DNA from: Hydractinia symbiolongicarpus
Lineage: Eukaryota > Cnidaria > Hydrozoa > Anthoathecata > Hydractiniidae
Length of the DNA stretch: 64,000 nt
Reading direction: 5' to 3'
Assembly (NCBI RefSeq): GCF_029227915.1
Contig: NC_079887.1
Coordinates: 16,799,650-16,863,649, forward strand
Part shown: positions 1 through 11,901 of the stretch, one piece after another
How the letters are laid out: each line of letters starts with the position of its first letter
Position numbering within the stretch: the first letter of the stretch is position 1
Notes under the pieces: model-generated
Databases searched by the model: none
Told to the model about the DNA's origin: nothing
What the model saw: the letters and a program-made list of their open reading frames with translations, nothing else
Position numbers and translations under genes: made by a program

Positions 1-1372
1 TCAGTTCTCCCTGAATGTTAACTTTCTTCTTCTATATAGTCTGGCCCATTTTTTAATCTGTCGATTTTTCAGATTTTATGCGCAAGCGTGGAAATTCCGT
101 CAAAACGTAAACATCGAAGCTCGTTTATACCACTAGGATAAAATATTTTATTCTATTGCTATGTTGAAGCAAACACAATAAATTATGATGTATGAAGAAA
201 GCATCATAGTTAAACTTGCAGGATTATTATTACAAAAGCTATATATGCCTCCCTACTACTTTGTGGCTACCTTTAGGTTGGTAAAAAACAACACAAGAAG
301 TAACAATGGCTAGCCCAAAATGGACTCATACCAACCTAAATGGAAAACTTGATAGAAAAGCACAAAAAGAGCTAGCTAGCTGTCTGTATGTATTAAATAC
401 GGTAGCTGGTCTGCCACATACGTCTGTGATAACCAAGAAAAATTTCATAATAAATTCGAATACACATAATACCTATTTTTCAAGTGATAAACAGTAAAAC
501 ATTATTTTATTCTGCTGCAAAAGATATTTGTTTCAAAACATGATGAATAAAAAAATTACTTTCAGACAATCATAGTTGTTCCCGTTTAGCATTCTCTCCC
601 TTCGTTAATTCAAAATGCGATTGTTTACATCCCCCGGAATTACGTCACACAAGTTAGTAATATACCGAACAGAAAGGCTCCATTGACACTGTCATGGCGG
701 CAACCGTAGTAATACTTTGACCTTAAATATCTCAAAAACCAAAGTTCACAAATATAAATAAATTTACACAGTTCATTTTCGCACTATAATGATGGTAGCT
801 ATAGAATATAATTTTTCTTGGATACGCAAAATATTAATAGCAAAAGATTTCTTAGTATTGTATTCATTGAGTGATTATCAAATTCCAGTTCTCATGGCTA
901 GTATATCGTTACAGTTATAAACATACAAGACTACTATTCCAATACTTGACTGTAACATGTTACAGTCAAGTATTGGAACAGTAGTCTCTTCGATACAATT
1001 TTGTAGGCAAATGTTTTATGCTTTGTGTTACCAACTGCCTAAAAGGCAGATCTCGTTTTTGATAAGCCAGTCCAATGGAACAGAGAAAGGAGATTTGAAT
1101 AATGTTTTGTCCTAAACAAAACATATAAAATGAGTTTGTGTGTGTCCTGATAATCATCTCTTACAAAGGAGACTAATCATATTTAAAACGATTGGGAATA
1201 ATTTTGAAGCAGGCTAAGTTAACAAGGCTCTCTTTAAGGATATGCTTAATATTAAAATCCGTTCCACTTCAACTAAAAGAGGTAACAACGAGTGCAAGTA
1301 AAGCAGAAAATACAAAAATTTAACTTTCTTATAAAAAATATTATTTTTATCATTTCTCTCGAAAAAATTGTA
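1..1372. other. intergenic, no gene seen
   Basis: No reading frame here has a recognisable domain. The one clear structure is a 58-bp palindrome at 929-986, listed separately. The rest is AT-rich sequence with short frames only. Confidence 0.6.
929..986. repeat. 58-bp near-perfect palindrome
   Basis: Two 29-base arms (929-957 and 958-986) are reverse complements with no spacer. Only one position mismatches, A in the left arm against G in the right. The centre reads AACATGTT. It could form a cruciform in DNA or a hairpin in RNA. It may be a fold-back mobile-element remnant or an inverted duplication. Confidence 0.85.
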
Positions 1373-2116
1373 TTAAACATTCACGCCGTAGTCATTCCTT
1401 GACAGGTTTTGCCACAACAATGGCATCTCTTCGCCAACACGAAATGTTCTCATGTTGCTTTTTGATTTGCAGTATGGACAACTTGCGCTAGTTCTTAAGG
1501 AGCTGCGTAGACACTCTTTATGGTAACCGTGGTGGCAAACTAATAAAATGATCTCTTCATCTAACACGAAATCCTCTAAGCAAATAGGACAACTTGAGTT
1601 AAATGGATCATTTGACGGAACAATGTCAGTCAAGCAAGTCTCATCATCATCCTTTGACATGAACATATATTCAGATTCTAAACTGTTGTCTATATTTAAA
1701 ATGGAGAGTTGATTCTCCGTATCGCTTGAATCGTCAGAGTGGTGCGTTATCTCCTCAATTTCTTTTTGCCTAGATCGTATCGTGTTTGCTTGCTTGACCT
1801 TGCCTAAGAATACCTTTTTAAATTTTACCAGTTTGCACTGACATAGTAGCACGCTAGAAGCTTGATGTAAATTGGACGGCAGTAAAAACATTACGTAACC
1901 AAGACATTTATAAACACGATTTACAGGAACTGGAAACAAGTCTGCCGTGGTTGATGTAAACTGCATTGGGTCACCATCTCCTCCTTGCACACGTATAAAT
2001 ATCACACGACTCTTTAAACAATTATATAGATGTAAGAAGTATATCAGAAAAATGATACACAAGATGAAAACTATCAGGCTTGCAAGAACATAGACAGGAT
2101 AGGTATAATACGCCAT
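1373..2116 (-). CDS. membrane-anchored RING-H2 finger protein (probable E3 ubiquitin ligase)
   Basis: The single open frame encodes 247 residues. A strongly hydrophobic segment at about residues 8-30 looks like a signal-anchor or membrane span. The middle is polar and acidic with a Ser/Asp-rich stretch near 127-135. A RING-H2 finger lies at residues 176-216, with ligands C176, C179, C194, H196, H199, C202, C213 and C216 in the order C3H2C3. RING-H2 proteins with one membrane span usually act as E3 ubiquitin ligases that recruit an E2 at a membrane; that role is inferred from the family. The start ATG has A at -3 and G at +4, a good context. No intron is needed. The substrate cannot be read from the sequence, and no close ortholog is recognised. 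Confidence 0.8.
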   Translation of the reverse strand: MAYYTYPVYVLASLIVFILCIIFLIYFLHLYNCLKSRVIFIRVQGGDGDPMQFTSTTADLFPVPVNRVYKCLGYVMFLLPSNLHQASSVLLCQCKLVKFKKVFLGKVKQANTIRSRQKEIEEITHHSDDSSDTENQLSILNIDNSLESEYMFMSKDDDETCLTDIVPSNDPFNSSCPICLEDFVLDEEIILLVCHHGYHKECLRSSLRTSASCPYCKSKSNMRTFRVGEEMPLLWQNLSRNDYGVNV

Positions 2117-5039
2117 TTGTCTATTTATCTATCTATCAGCTGTCGTTAATTACTATATAGCTACCACGTTCTCTTGATGCAACTGGGCAATGGATTAAGT
2201 TGTTATATTTGTACGCATTTATTTTTCTAAAAATGAAGTGGTTATAGTTGGAATAATAATTTTAAAGAAGATAACCGGTGAAAAGTCTTTTTTGTTATAT
2301 TTGAGTAAACACCAAGAAAATTCACTTCTAGTCTCTCATTTTGCAAATACAGGTTTTTTTTTATTAGAAACCAAGCCAAAATTGATTGAAATCTAATTAG
2401 TGAAAGTTTTTTAAATTTTGATGTCATTTTACAAGAAAGTGTTCCTTAACAAGTTTCTTAATTTTGACGGGTGCTCATAAGGGGGATATTCAATCAAAAA
2501 CATTATTTAGACACAACAAAGAGAACTTTTATCAACATTTATACAAAAAAGATAAAATAATGCCTTTTTCGCCTTTTATTTATTATCTAAAATTATGTCT
2601 GTTTCGTTGGAATCGTTAATTTTAAGTAGTTTTCCGATTTGTCAGAATAACCTACTTAATATTCGTCCAATACCTTGCTTTGCCAGGTAATAATACCTGA
2701 ATGCCATTAATTGATAAAGGCATGTTTGAAAAAATACTCTTAATTAAAAATTTTTACATTTCTACAATTAGTAAAAGTTTCCTAATTTTTCGGAAGACGA
2801 CTACTTAGTTTCTCACAAGTGGCTTTTTAAAACGTGTATATCATTCGGCATAACACACATTGTAGTTTACTTTCCTAATGAATTATATCTTCATATTTTC
2901 TAGTCTTCCATGTTTTCTTCTTTTTTTGTATCCTCTTCTTCTTCTCTTGAAGTTAAAAACGTTAAAGAAAAAATCTAACGAATGATTATTTTATGAGAAA
3001 AAGAAAGGAATTATAAAATTTTAAATTTTCGTTCCAGTGAAAGACGTTTGAATGAAACCTAATTAAATTCCATGAGCCATTCATCAGGTGATAAATAAGT
3101 TAACACAAAAAGTAGTTAGCTACAAATTGTGGTTAGCTACGAATTCTCGAGTTAGTCAGTAAAGTTTGTAAACTTGACTATTTTGGTAGTATTTGTAGTT
3201 GTTTAAAGGAAAACTAACGATTGATAACAAGTTGTGCTTAAAATGTTTATTATAGTGTGAATAAGAACTGTGTTAATTCTTTTTACATTTGTGAGCTTCG
3301 ATTCTAGAGATATTTAAGGTCAAATTAGTCCTACGGTCACCGCCACGACAGTGTTTATTAGAACTTTCTGTTCGGTAAAATACTCGGTACAAACGCATTC
3401 TGAATGAACGAAACCTCCTGTGAATGTCTAAGAGTTTTCATATTTATCATATTTTGAAATAAATATCTTTAGCAGAATAAAATAATTCAACTCATGCTAA
3501 AATTTTTTGATTTTTTTTGTGCTTTTTTATTAAAGTTTTGTTCTCTTAAATTTTGTTTTATAAAAATTCAAATAATAGCACAACCACTTCTGTAAGAAAA
3601 TAATTATTTTTGCTTTAATTTCCTGTTTAAAATTGGCTTTTTGAAAAAAATATGATATATACTTACATAGATCACTTTCCGCATGTCGTAGTTGTTTTGA
3701 TTTCATTTTGAGAACAATAGGCATGTACACACTTTTCGTGTAGGTAAAAAAGCAGGACCCACAAGAGGTAAAATGCTTGTTAATGAAGATTAAAGATTTT
3801 TTTGGGTAGCATAAGATATATTCTTCTAATTCTTCATAAAAAATTTCACTAATTTTAAGCGAATAGTTTTTTTGCTTGTGCATGTGCAAAAATCTGCAAA
3901 CCTTTTAACTTTTGTAGCTTAACATTGGCAAGTCATCTATTTTGCCGAACATTTTCTACTAAAACTTTTTTCAAGCAAGTTTTTTTAATGCCACACATTT
4001 TGGTTCTTACATAAAAAAACTTAAAAAATAGTGCACATGGGTAAACGAAATAATATAAAATTATTTGCAGGAATACACTTTTGCGAATTTCCAAAATAAA
4101 TATGCAACTTTTGTGATTCAAAATACTTGAAACTTGCAAAAGCTTGTTCCCTACTACACGAATAAACATTTGCATAGCAAATATTTACTGTAACTTCTAG
4201 TAGCAGAGACCTTCTGCAGCCTGGCTGGCTAGTGAGCCATATGTGTGGTGCTGAAAGCTAGCTATGCACAGAATAGTCAAATAACATTAAATTTTGTTAA
4301 AAGAGAAAGCCGAATTGTGTTCTTGGTAGGCATATATTTGGAATTAAATATCTGCTTTAAATTCAGTAACGACATAATCAAATGCGAGTATACTTTGATC
4401 CTTCGTGTCTCCACCGCCATGTTTGTTTACAATCAAATGCTAAATACAATCTTTCGCGGAAAAACATAGAATTCTCATAATAGACCAATCAGAATCCATC
4501 ACGTGACCAGACGGATCCATAGCTATTTTCGAGTTTATCTCCAAGAGCTCTGGGATCGAGTATCATGGATGGTGTTGGTCTTTTCCTTTCTTCAATCTAT
4601 TAATCTATTACAATAACTTTTTTTGTCTCTTTCTTTCTTTTCGCCATGCTAAAAATTTCTCTAATATCCTTATTTCCTCCAGTACTTGTCGCATCTTTCT
4701 TCTTTTCTCTATTTTGCACCGAAACAGGTGGAGTGTTTACGACTAGGGGTAAAGTCATTACAAAATTGAAAAGGTTGCTAACTTGGTAACAGTCTTCGGT
4801 CTTCTGCAGGCTCAATATAATGATTCTTGAACAATGCCATATAGCAGGCAGTCAAGTGGATGATAGATTACGGTAGAAGAATTTAAATTGATATGTGGTA
4901 ACAATATTCAACGGTACATTGGTAAAGATGGAGAAAAAATGATGACGAAACGGATTCTAAGTGGGAAGTTTAAGAAAATTAGTTCCATTTTTTTACTTTA
5001 AACAAGAAAAATAAAGCAAGAAAAATAAAACTTTAAAAA

Positions 5040-5205
5040 AAATCTAATTTTTTTCTCATTCGCGAAGGTTTTTTTTCACGCGAAATAACCTTTTTCTTCG
5101 ATTTGCGAAAGTTTTTTCGGGAAATTTGTTCCAAAAACCACGAAATGAATAAATTTCCTTTCGCATTTTTTGTTATATGCGAAATTTTCTGCCCGCGAAA
5201 GTAGT
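5040..5205. repeat. dispersed-repeat-like patch rich in GCGAAA/TTCGC words
   Basis: The words CGCGAA, GCGAAA and their complements recur about eight times in 165 bases, in both orientations and separated by T-runs. This looks like a decayed short inverted-repeat element, but no clean terminal repeats or target duplication were found. Confidence 0.35.
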
Positions 5206-5703
5206 ATATGTTAGACCACTGCATAAGGAATTGCACGAGGAAGGGCAAGTTAGTTGTGGGAAACAGACCAGAAGAGCACCAATTGAAGGACAATGTTTAA
5301 CACGGTTAACCATTGTTATAAAGTTGTGTACTAAAAACAGGAGAAATAACACGTCTGTCTCGGTTTTTTGCAAAATGTTTCATTAACATGCACAATAGTT
5401 ATAAAATTTTTGAGAATAGCAATATTTCCACTCAATATGTAACGCAACGAGCCCTGTACAATTATCTGGTTTGACATTTTAATCTGTGATTAATGACCAG
5501 TAGTAATCCGATTTGGTTGAAATGTCAACTTCCATAGCTTCTTTATGAACATCACTAATAATTTTAATCCTCTTTTAATGCTTAGAATTTTCATGTGCTG
5601 ATTTAACAAATAGTTTATTTATAGATTAGCCATGAGACCAGCATAATTTTTTTTGCCACCGGAAAATCGGAATAGTTAAGGTCGGAACAATTACGCTATG
5701 CCG

Positions 5704-5762
5704 CAAACAACAACAAAAACAACACAAGAACAACAACAACAACAGCAATTAGAACAGCAACA
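5704..5762. repeat. imperfect (CAA)n microsatellite
   Basis: Runs of CAA are interrupted by AAA, CAC and CAG triplets. It lies in non-coding DNA. Confidence 0.8.
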
Positions 5763-6108
5763 GTGAGCATATTGACCGAGATTTTTGATTCGTTACTTCT
5801 ATTGTTCTGTTCTCAGGTGAACTTTTGGGGAAAATCCTTTCTTCTTAAATGTTTTGAGCGTGAATATTCTCACTTACCAGAACAAACATAGTTAAATCCG
5901 CTACCATATCAGAGAGTAAGATGTGGCCACTCTTGTTTAATTTTAATTCAGTGTTTGCTCTGTTTACTGTCTCTATGTTTATTGGTTGACTTGAGTTCAG
6001 GATTGTTCAGGATTTGCTCTGTCACATTCTTTTGCGTCTAAGATTTCGCACGAGAGAAACTGAATTTTGTTGTTCTCAAAGAAGGCTTAGTGAACTAGGC
6101 TATTTATA

Positions 6109-6714
6109 CAGTGCCGTAACCGCCGGAGGCCAGGGGCACAGCCCCTCCCCCCAATAATTATTCTACTAAAAAAAAAAAAGAAATAAATTTGAGAGAGAAA
6201 GAGAGACAGAGAAAGAGAGAAAGAGAGAGTCATAGAGAATTGAAAAACATAAAACAGATGTTCTACTCATGGTCAAAATCACTGAAGGGAGTGGCAGCAC
6301 ATTTAAAAAAGTTCAAATGCGATGTAAGTTTTCTAAAAAGTGCTATCCCCTTAAAATTTCTAGTGTTGTTATCATTTTTTATATTTTTGTAGTCGTGTAA
6401 TGTAAGTATGTATTCCTTTCTACCTTTTGGTTTCTGATGGAAATTTTTATCTAAATTTTGATGCCAATTAAACAATGCAGCTTTTCTAAATTACAAAAAA
6501 TATCGAAACATTCATCGTGATTTTTAACATTGAACTATGAGGTCGTTGACGCCTGGAAAAGCATTTTCCGCCAATTTAGAGATGTAAATTTTAAAAAGAT
6601 TTCCACTCGGATCCCAACATGGGGGAGCCTCGGGTAGCCACTATATAAAGCGAAATTTATATATCTAATTTTTCTATATAGACCTCCAATATTGAAATTG
6701 TGTTTACGGCACTG
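6109..6714. mobile_element. 606-bp non-autonomous TIR DNA transposon with TTATA duplication
   Basis: The left end begins CAGTGCCGTAAC and the right end is its inverse (GTTTACGGCACTG). The flanks are TTATA at 6104-6108 and TTATA at 6715-6719, which fits a 5-bp target-site duplication. A GC-rich patch follows the left end, then a GA-rich tract at 6190-6231. No transposase frame is present, so this is a MITE-like deletion derivative. The superfamily is not assigned: the ends resemble hAT but the duplication is 5 bp rather than 8. Confidence 0.7.
6190..6231 (+). repeat. GA-rich low-complexity tract
   Basis: GAGA and GAAA words repeat inside the 606-bp TIR element. A frame through it is low-complexity and is not taken as coding. 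Confidence 0.8.
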
Positions 6715-6719
6715 TTATA

Positions 6720-8062
6720 GGTAAACTTATGCCAGAAACAAAGGCTTTAACGTCGTCGTCAAAACTTTAATACTTACTCTGGGCAGTGAAACCGGCTTGA
6801 TCTAAGATTTTTTGAGAAGGGTGTGTATTAAACTTCTGAAAATTTGTCTGTTTTGAACCAAATTTTGTCAAGCACGAGGTGATATAGCTCATTTGTGCAA
6901 CAATGTCACTGAACCACTGTCTAATTAGATTCGTAAATTTGCACAACGAAATTGTTCAAGTTAAAATTACTTCCATTTTTTTCTGCAGCTAAGGTTGTTT
7001 CGCTACTTTTTGTCATTGGCTATATAAAGAAAGATACCAATTATTTCCTACTTCTTTAGCCACTTAGGTTAAAATTCTTTTGGTAGCTATTCATAACGTG
7101 TCACTATGAGTGACAACGTTGAATGCTGACTGTATATAAACATACAAGAATGCATTTCTTCACACGCGAAAATAAAAAAAATGCGTTTTTTCGTCCACTA
7201 TTATTTAGAGGACTGTATAAAATACGAGGAGGTTTAACATAAAGTCATAGAAAACAACCTCGTTCTTCAAGAATTCAATCGAACAGAAAATATTTTAAAA
7301 TAGAAACAAATATCTATATACAAAAGTGAGTAAAGTCACGTGGTCCTTTCAACATGCGAAAACTAGTGCACTTAGGCGTCGTATTCTCTATTTCCTGTGT
7401 CTGCAACAAGAATAGCGCACAGGCAGAAGACGAATACCAAGACCACTGAATTAACGAAGATACAGAGACCCCTTTGGACAAACCGATGCAAAGTATTTTG
7501 CAACGAAAAAGCAATCTTTTTTAGGTTATTCACCTATCGTTGTTCACATGTTTTAAACCATTTGCAAGCTTGTGGTAGGTGACTTTTTTACTGTCTTCAA
7601 AAACTTCAACCACAGAGATCTATAAAAGGTTTTGCGTTAATTAAACAATTTTGTAATATGACTGTTACGACGTACTATGTGATCTTCCACCTAAATAACC
7701 AAACAGCAATAAAGCATCAAGAAGAAATATGCTCCAAAAAGAGTAACAAAAAATAAGCTTCCTGGTGAAAAATACTATGCAGGTGAGTAGAGAAGGTAGC
7801 TAGGTCTTAAACTTTTTGTTATGACTTAGTCACGGATTGTTTTGTTTTCTTTTAGTTAATTTTATCAAACTTTTATTTGGATCATAACAAAAGTTTAGTC
7901 ATCCACAATGAAAAGATTTTTGATCGTTAAATATCTTTCTAATTTTAAATTACTAGTCGTTAGCCAATGGGAAATTTCATTTTATTAGTGCATTTTTGCC
8001 CGCCTGTTAGCATAAAATAATAAAATTCACTTGGTAGCAAGTCAAAGATCGTGGAGCGTAGC
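6720..8062. other. intergenic, no gene seen
   Basis: AT-rich sequence with short overlapping frames on both strands and no recognisable domain or repeat structure. Confidence 0.5.
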
Positions 8063-8290
8063 GTGTGGCGCGTGGCTTAGTGGTTATAGAGTTCGCTTCG
8101 CAATCAACAGTCCGTGGTTCGGTCCACAGCTCGGGCATATTTAGCAAGTGCGTTTAGCACAACTACGAGTCAACCCTTGCCATGTGAGGAAAATTGGGTA
8201 GGCAATGTCGATGTATACCTAATGCATACATACAGAACACAGGAACCATATTGATCACCAAGGTGGCTGAATCATGTATAAATATTTCTC
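8063..8290 (+). mobile_element. tRNA-derived SINE, copy 1
   Basis: The head contains a box-A-like TGGCTTAGTGG at 8073-8083 and a box-B-like GGTTCGGTCC at 8116-8125, spaced as in an RNA polymerase III internal promoter. The body (about 8165-8275) matches a second, inverted copy at 42003-42219. Shared words include CCATGTGAGGAAAATTGG-like and ATGCATACAT-like stretches, and both bodies end in an AT-rich tail. Two diverged copies with a tRNA-like head define a SINE family. The parental tRNA could not be named. Confidence 0.75.
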
Positions 8291-10280
8291 AAATCTACGG
8301 TATCAGTCAAGCTTAGGGAATAGCGAAAAACTCTTCTTTGTTATCAAATTTAAGTCAAAACATTTGTACAATACTTTGTACATGGTAAATATGCAAAAGG
8401 AAGCGGTATCTTCAACATGTTGTGTTGTAAAGACAGAGCGGTATCTTCAACGCGTTGTGTTGTAAAGACAGAGCGTGGGACATAAAACTCTTCTTGTGTG
8501 TCAGATAGTTATTTGAATTAGACTTAATAGAAGCAAGCGTGTCTTGGATACGTTGTAGTATAGATTACCTGCCAAATGTTTAAAAAAATCTACATGACTT
8601 TGCAGATCTTTGGACATGCACAAACATCCTAGGTTGAAAAGCAGATGTGCGAAAAAAAAGACATTAAAATTTTCGTTTCGTTTTTTAAATGGATTTATGT
8701 GGTTTGTTGTTTCATTTTCTACTTAGAAGTATGAGCGCACATCTCCAGCGCTCTTAACAATTAATTAACACATTGCAAGGAAAGTGGCCTGTAATTCTGC
8801 GATTCATTACGCTTGAAATAAAGGAGAAATTCATTAATTTTATGCACGTGTCTTAATTAGACACAAAAACGGTAACAGTTATCTCTGATATTGTGCGTGC
8901 TGTGTGATACAATGAGTAGACACATGAATGTGCTATTTACTTAACAGAATGATTTAAAACATACCGTTATAAAACACACAAGAAAATCAAATATTTTTTT
9001 TGCTTTGACATGTCAAAATATGACAACATTTCCGTTTATTTTGTTTGCACAACAACAAAAATTGAAATTATAAACCGATGTCGTCAAAATAATTATTCGT
9101 CATTGCTGCATGTTTCTACATGCTTTTATGTTTATTTTTTACAGTAGAATCTTTCGATTAAGCTAGAAGATTTAACCTCTGCAATGGAGACCAAGGCGTC
9201 GAGTAAATTTCCGATTTGTTTTGATAGACAACAACCACCCGCAACATTGTTTTGAGTATGAACTATTTCTGATTTGCCATGACACGAAATACGTGCAATT
9301 GATTAAAAAAATATTTTAGATACAATTTCTAACTTAGATGAATAACTTATAGGAATGTACGAACTTTGTGTGATATTACAGTTTGTATTTTTTGTACACT
9401 TTCCGTATGGTAATAGCATGCACGTTAGGTTGAATACGAGAAGTTATCTTTATATTATACACTGACGATTAATTTTCACTGCTGTACATATATAACATAT
9501 GAGACTAGATAGATGTACCCAAATTGAAACTCATGCAAGCGCGAAAACTCAATCGTCAAAGTGAAATCACTTTTGATCTAAGGGCGAAGTGAAACTCTAT
9601 GGCACTGTGGGATGACTTTCGCCAAAAACCCAAGTAAAATTTTACGCCGGCGTTTTTTTTTTATTTCAAATAATATTTACAGTAGGTAAGCATACGCTTC
9701 TTTACCACCAGCATATTTTTGATACTTGTAACGTAGCTAAAAAAGTTTTAGTTTCAGCGTGAGTTTAACTGTAAATACCTGTAGTCGACCCCTAAGATAG
9801 TCAAGCTCGTGTGGTAGCTACACCGTAAACCTCTGAATTCAAACTCCCAAAGCAAAAGTGATTTTTTTTATCTCGAATATTCTATCTTTTATTTAATAGA
9901 TATTTTTCCTAATAGATATTTTTCCGAGCAGAAATTTTGTTTTCTATGTATATGTCTCCCTTTTTGTGTATAAATCTATATATAAATCTTATAATAGAGC
10001 CAGGCTGTTTTTCAGAATTTACGGTACTTTATTAACTGGCAAATGATGTTAAGAAAAACGTTTGAGAAAAAGGCAGATTTGAAAGTTACATTTCAATGTT
10101 TTCTAAGTGTTTCTTTTTAAATTTCATTGTTTGATGAACAATGGCACATTGTTGCATACAAGATTTTCTGACCACAATGTTGTCATAGTGTTAAACTTGA
10201 CGCAGACTTCTTTGTGTTGATCCATAATTTTTCTTTCATTATTCGGCAGTGCTAGTTGTTTAAATTCTAATCAATATACT
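8291..10280. other. intergenic, no gene seen
   Basis: This is the upstream region of the acyltransferase gene. No recognisable exon or repeat was seen. A TATATAA word at 10284-10290, about 40 bases before the start codon, is a possible TATA box but could be chance in such AT-rich DNA. Confidence 0.45.
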
Positions 10281-10330
10281 GTATATATAAATTATTATTA
10301 CTTCCAAGGAATATAAAAGAATTTAATAAC

Positions 10331-11901
10331 ATGGCTGTATTATACCTTAAATACATCGAAGGACGTATTCCAGTCGTTGTTCATGGTGTATTATGTCTTG
10401 TAGCTTATTTGTTTTGGTCCGTCTTTGCTGTCGTAGCTGTTCCCATAATGGCTATATTTCGGTTCCTAAAGTTTTTTGAATATGTGTTGATATCATATCA
10501 AAAGATTGGAACTGTCTTTTCCACATTGGATATACCTTTTCTGCACGAAACAGAAAGCAATCGAAATTTCATAATTGGAATGATTGAAGTACAAGGCGAA
10601 CCAAATATTGAAAAGTTGCGAAAACTCGTGCTATCTCGATTATTTGACAAAAAAAGAAATCTCGATGTAACTTATCAAAGATTATCACAAATAGTATCAA
10701 GACGTTATCTGACGTATGTCTGGACAGATGAAGCAAACTTTAACATAAAGCAGCATATTCCTGTATACAAAGGCGTAATGCCAGCAAATAAAAAAGACGC
10801 AGAAATTATATTCTCAAAATTTGCTGCAGAACCCCTGCCAAAGAAGATCTCCCCTTGGTTGTTTCGCATAATACCAAAAGAAGGCAAGGAAAGTTTTTTC
10901 ATATTTTGCAAATTCCATCATTGTATAGGCGATGGATTTGCTATGGTTGGTTTACTATCCCAGCTGGTTGATGACAAGCCCAAATTTATCAACGCTATTA
11001 ACCAAAAAAGCAGATTTCTGGAAAATCAAATGAAGCGTATTATTTCTGGAGTTTTCACTGGTCCGCTAGCATTGCTTGCTTTGGTGCTCTCAATAAATTT
11101 GGAAAACCCTTTCCAAGCATTCACCACTCCAGACAAAAAGACAGTGAGTTGGTCTTCACCAATTAGTTTAGATCTTGTGAAGAAAATTAAAACAAAAACA
11201 GGTAACCTTTTAAAAAGTTTTCAAAGTAGAGAAAAGGTGTTTATCTCCCATTGTGCTTTAGTTTTTGTAAAATAAACCTTTTGATTTTAGGGTGCACTGT
11301 GAATGATGTTCTGATGTCATGCTTGGCAGGTGCAATAAGGACATATCTAACAAACCTTAAATCCGATAAGTTGACAGACTTACCAATTGCAATGACTTTT
11401 AATTCTCGCTCAGTTTCTGATAAGCTGAAAAAGCACATTCCACTTGGCAACCATTCTGGTGGATTGTTCCTTAACTTGCCCATAGCAACAGAAGACCCAA
11501 TTACACGACTTCATCTCACACGTGAACGCATAAATAAATTAAAAAGTTCATCACATCCCCATCTATTTTCGTTTATTTACTTTAATATTGTTGGCGGTCT
11601 ACCTGAATTTTTTGGAAGGTATTCAACATTTGCCGTGAAAAGACATGCCTCTCTAATTTGCTCCAACGTACCTGGTCCAACTGATAGGCTTTACATTCTT
11701 GGACAGCCAGTCCGATGTATTGTTTTTACACCACCTTTGCATGCTGACTTAGGGTTGGCGGTTTCATTATTCAGTTATAACAACTGGATAGAACTCACTG
11801 TAATGAGTGATGAAAACATTATTGCTGACCCAACAAAATTAACAAATGCTTTTGAGCGTGACGTCCAACTGTTAGCTGAAAGAATATTAATTGCTGATTA
11901 A
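10331..11901 (+). CDS. wax ester synthase / diacylglycerol acyltransferase family protein (two exons)
   Basis: Exon 1 (10331-11201) and exon 2 (11291-11901) join across an 89-bp GT-AG intron in phase 1, giving about 493 residues, a normal length for the WS/DGAT family. A hydrophobic segment at about residues 14-44 suggests membrane anchoring. The catalytic HHxxxDG motif is HHCIGDG at residues 196-202. Exon 2 opens with the family-typical GCTVNDV segment and ends with the conserved C-terminal module. Family members move an acyl group from acyl-CoA onto a long-chain alcohol or diacylglycerol, making wax esters or storage fat, usually at the ER. Which acceptor this one uses cannot be read here. 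An AATAAA at 12323-12328 could serve as its poly(A) signal. No neighbour suggests a pathway. Confidence 0.88.
11202..11290 (+). other. intron of the WS/DGAT gene
   Basis: The donor is CAG/GTAACC after base 11201 and the acceptor is TTTTAG ending at 11290. Splicing restores one frame with a Gly codon across the junction. The frame reads on past the donor but soon stops, which supports the splice. Confidence 0.85.

Larger units (their letters stand above)
2117..6103. other. intergenic, no confident gene
   Basis: AT-rich sequence with only short frames lacking recognisable domains. It contains a GCGAAA-rich repeat patch (5040-5205) and a CAA-rich microsatellite (5704-5762), listed separately. 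Nothing else stands out. Confidence 0.5.

Noticed and set aside
306-497. 63-codon plus frame starting MASPKW
   Set aside because: Short, without a domain, splice context or repeat of the frame elsewhere; expected by chance.
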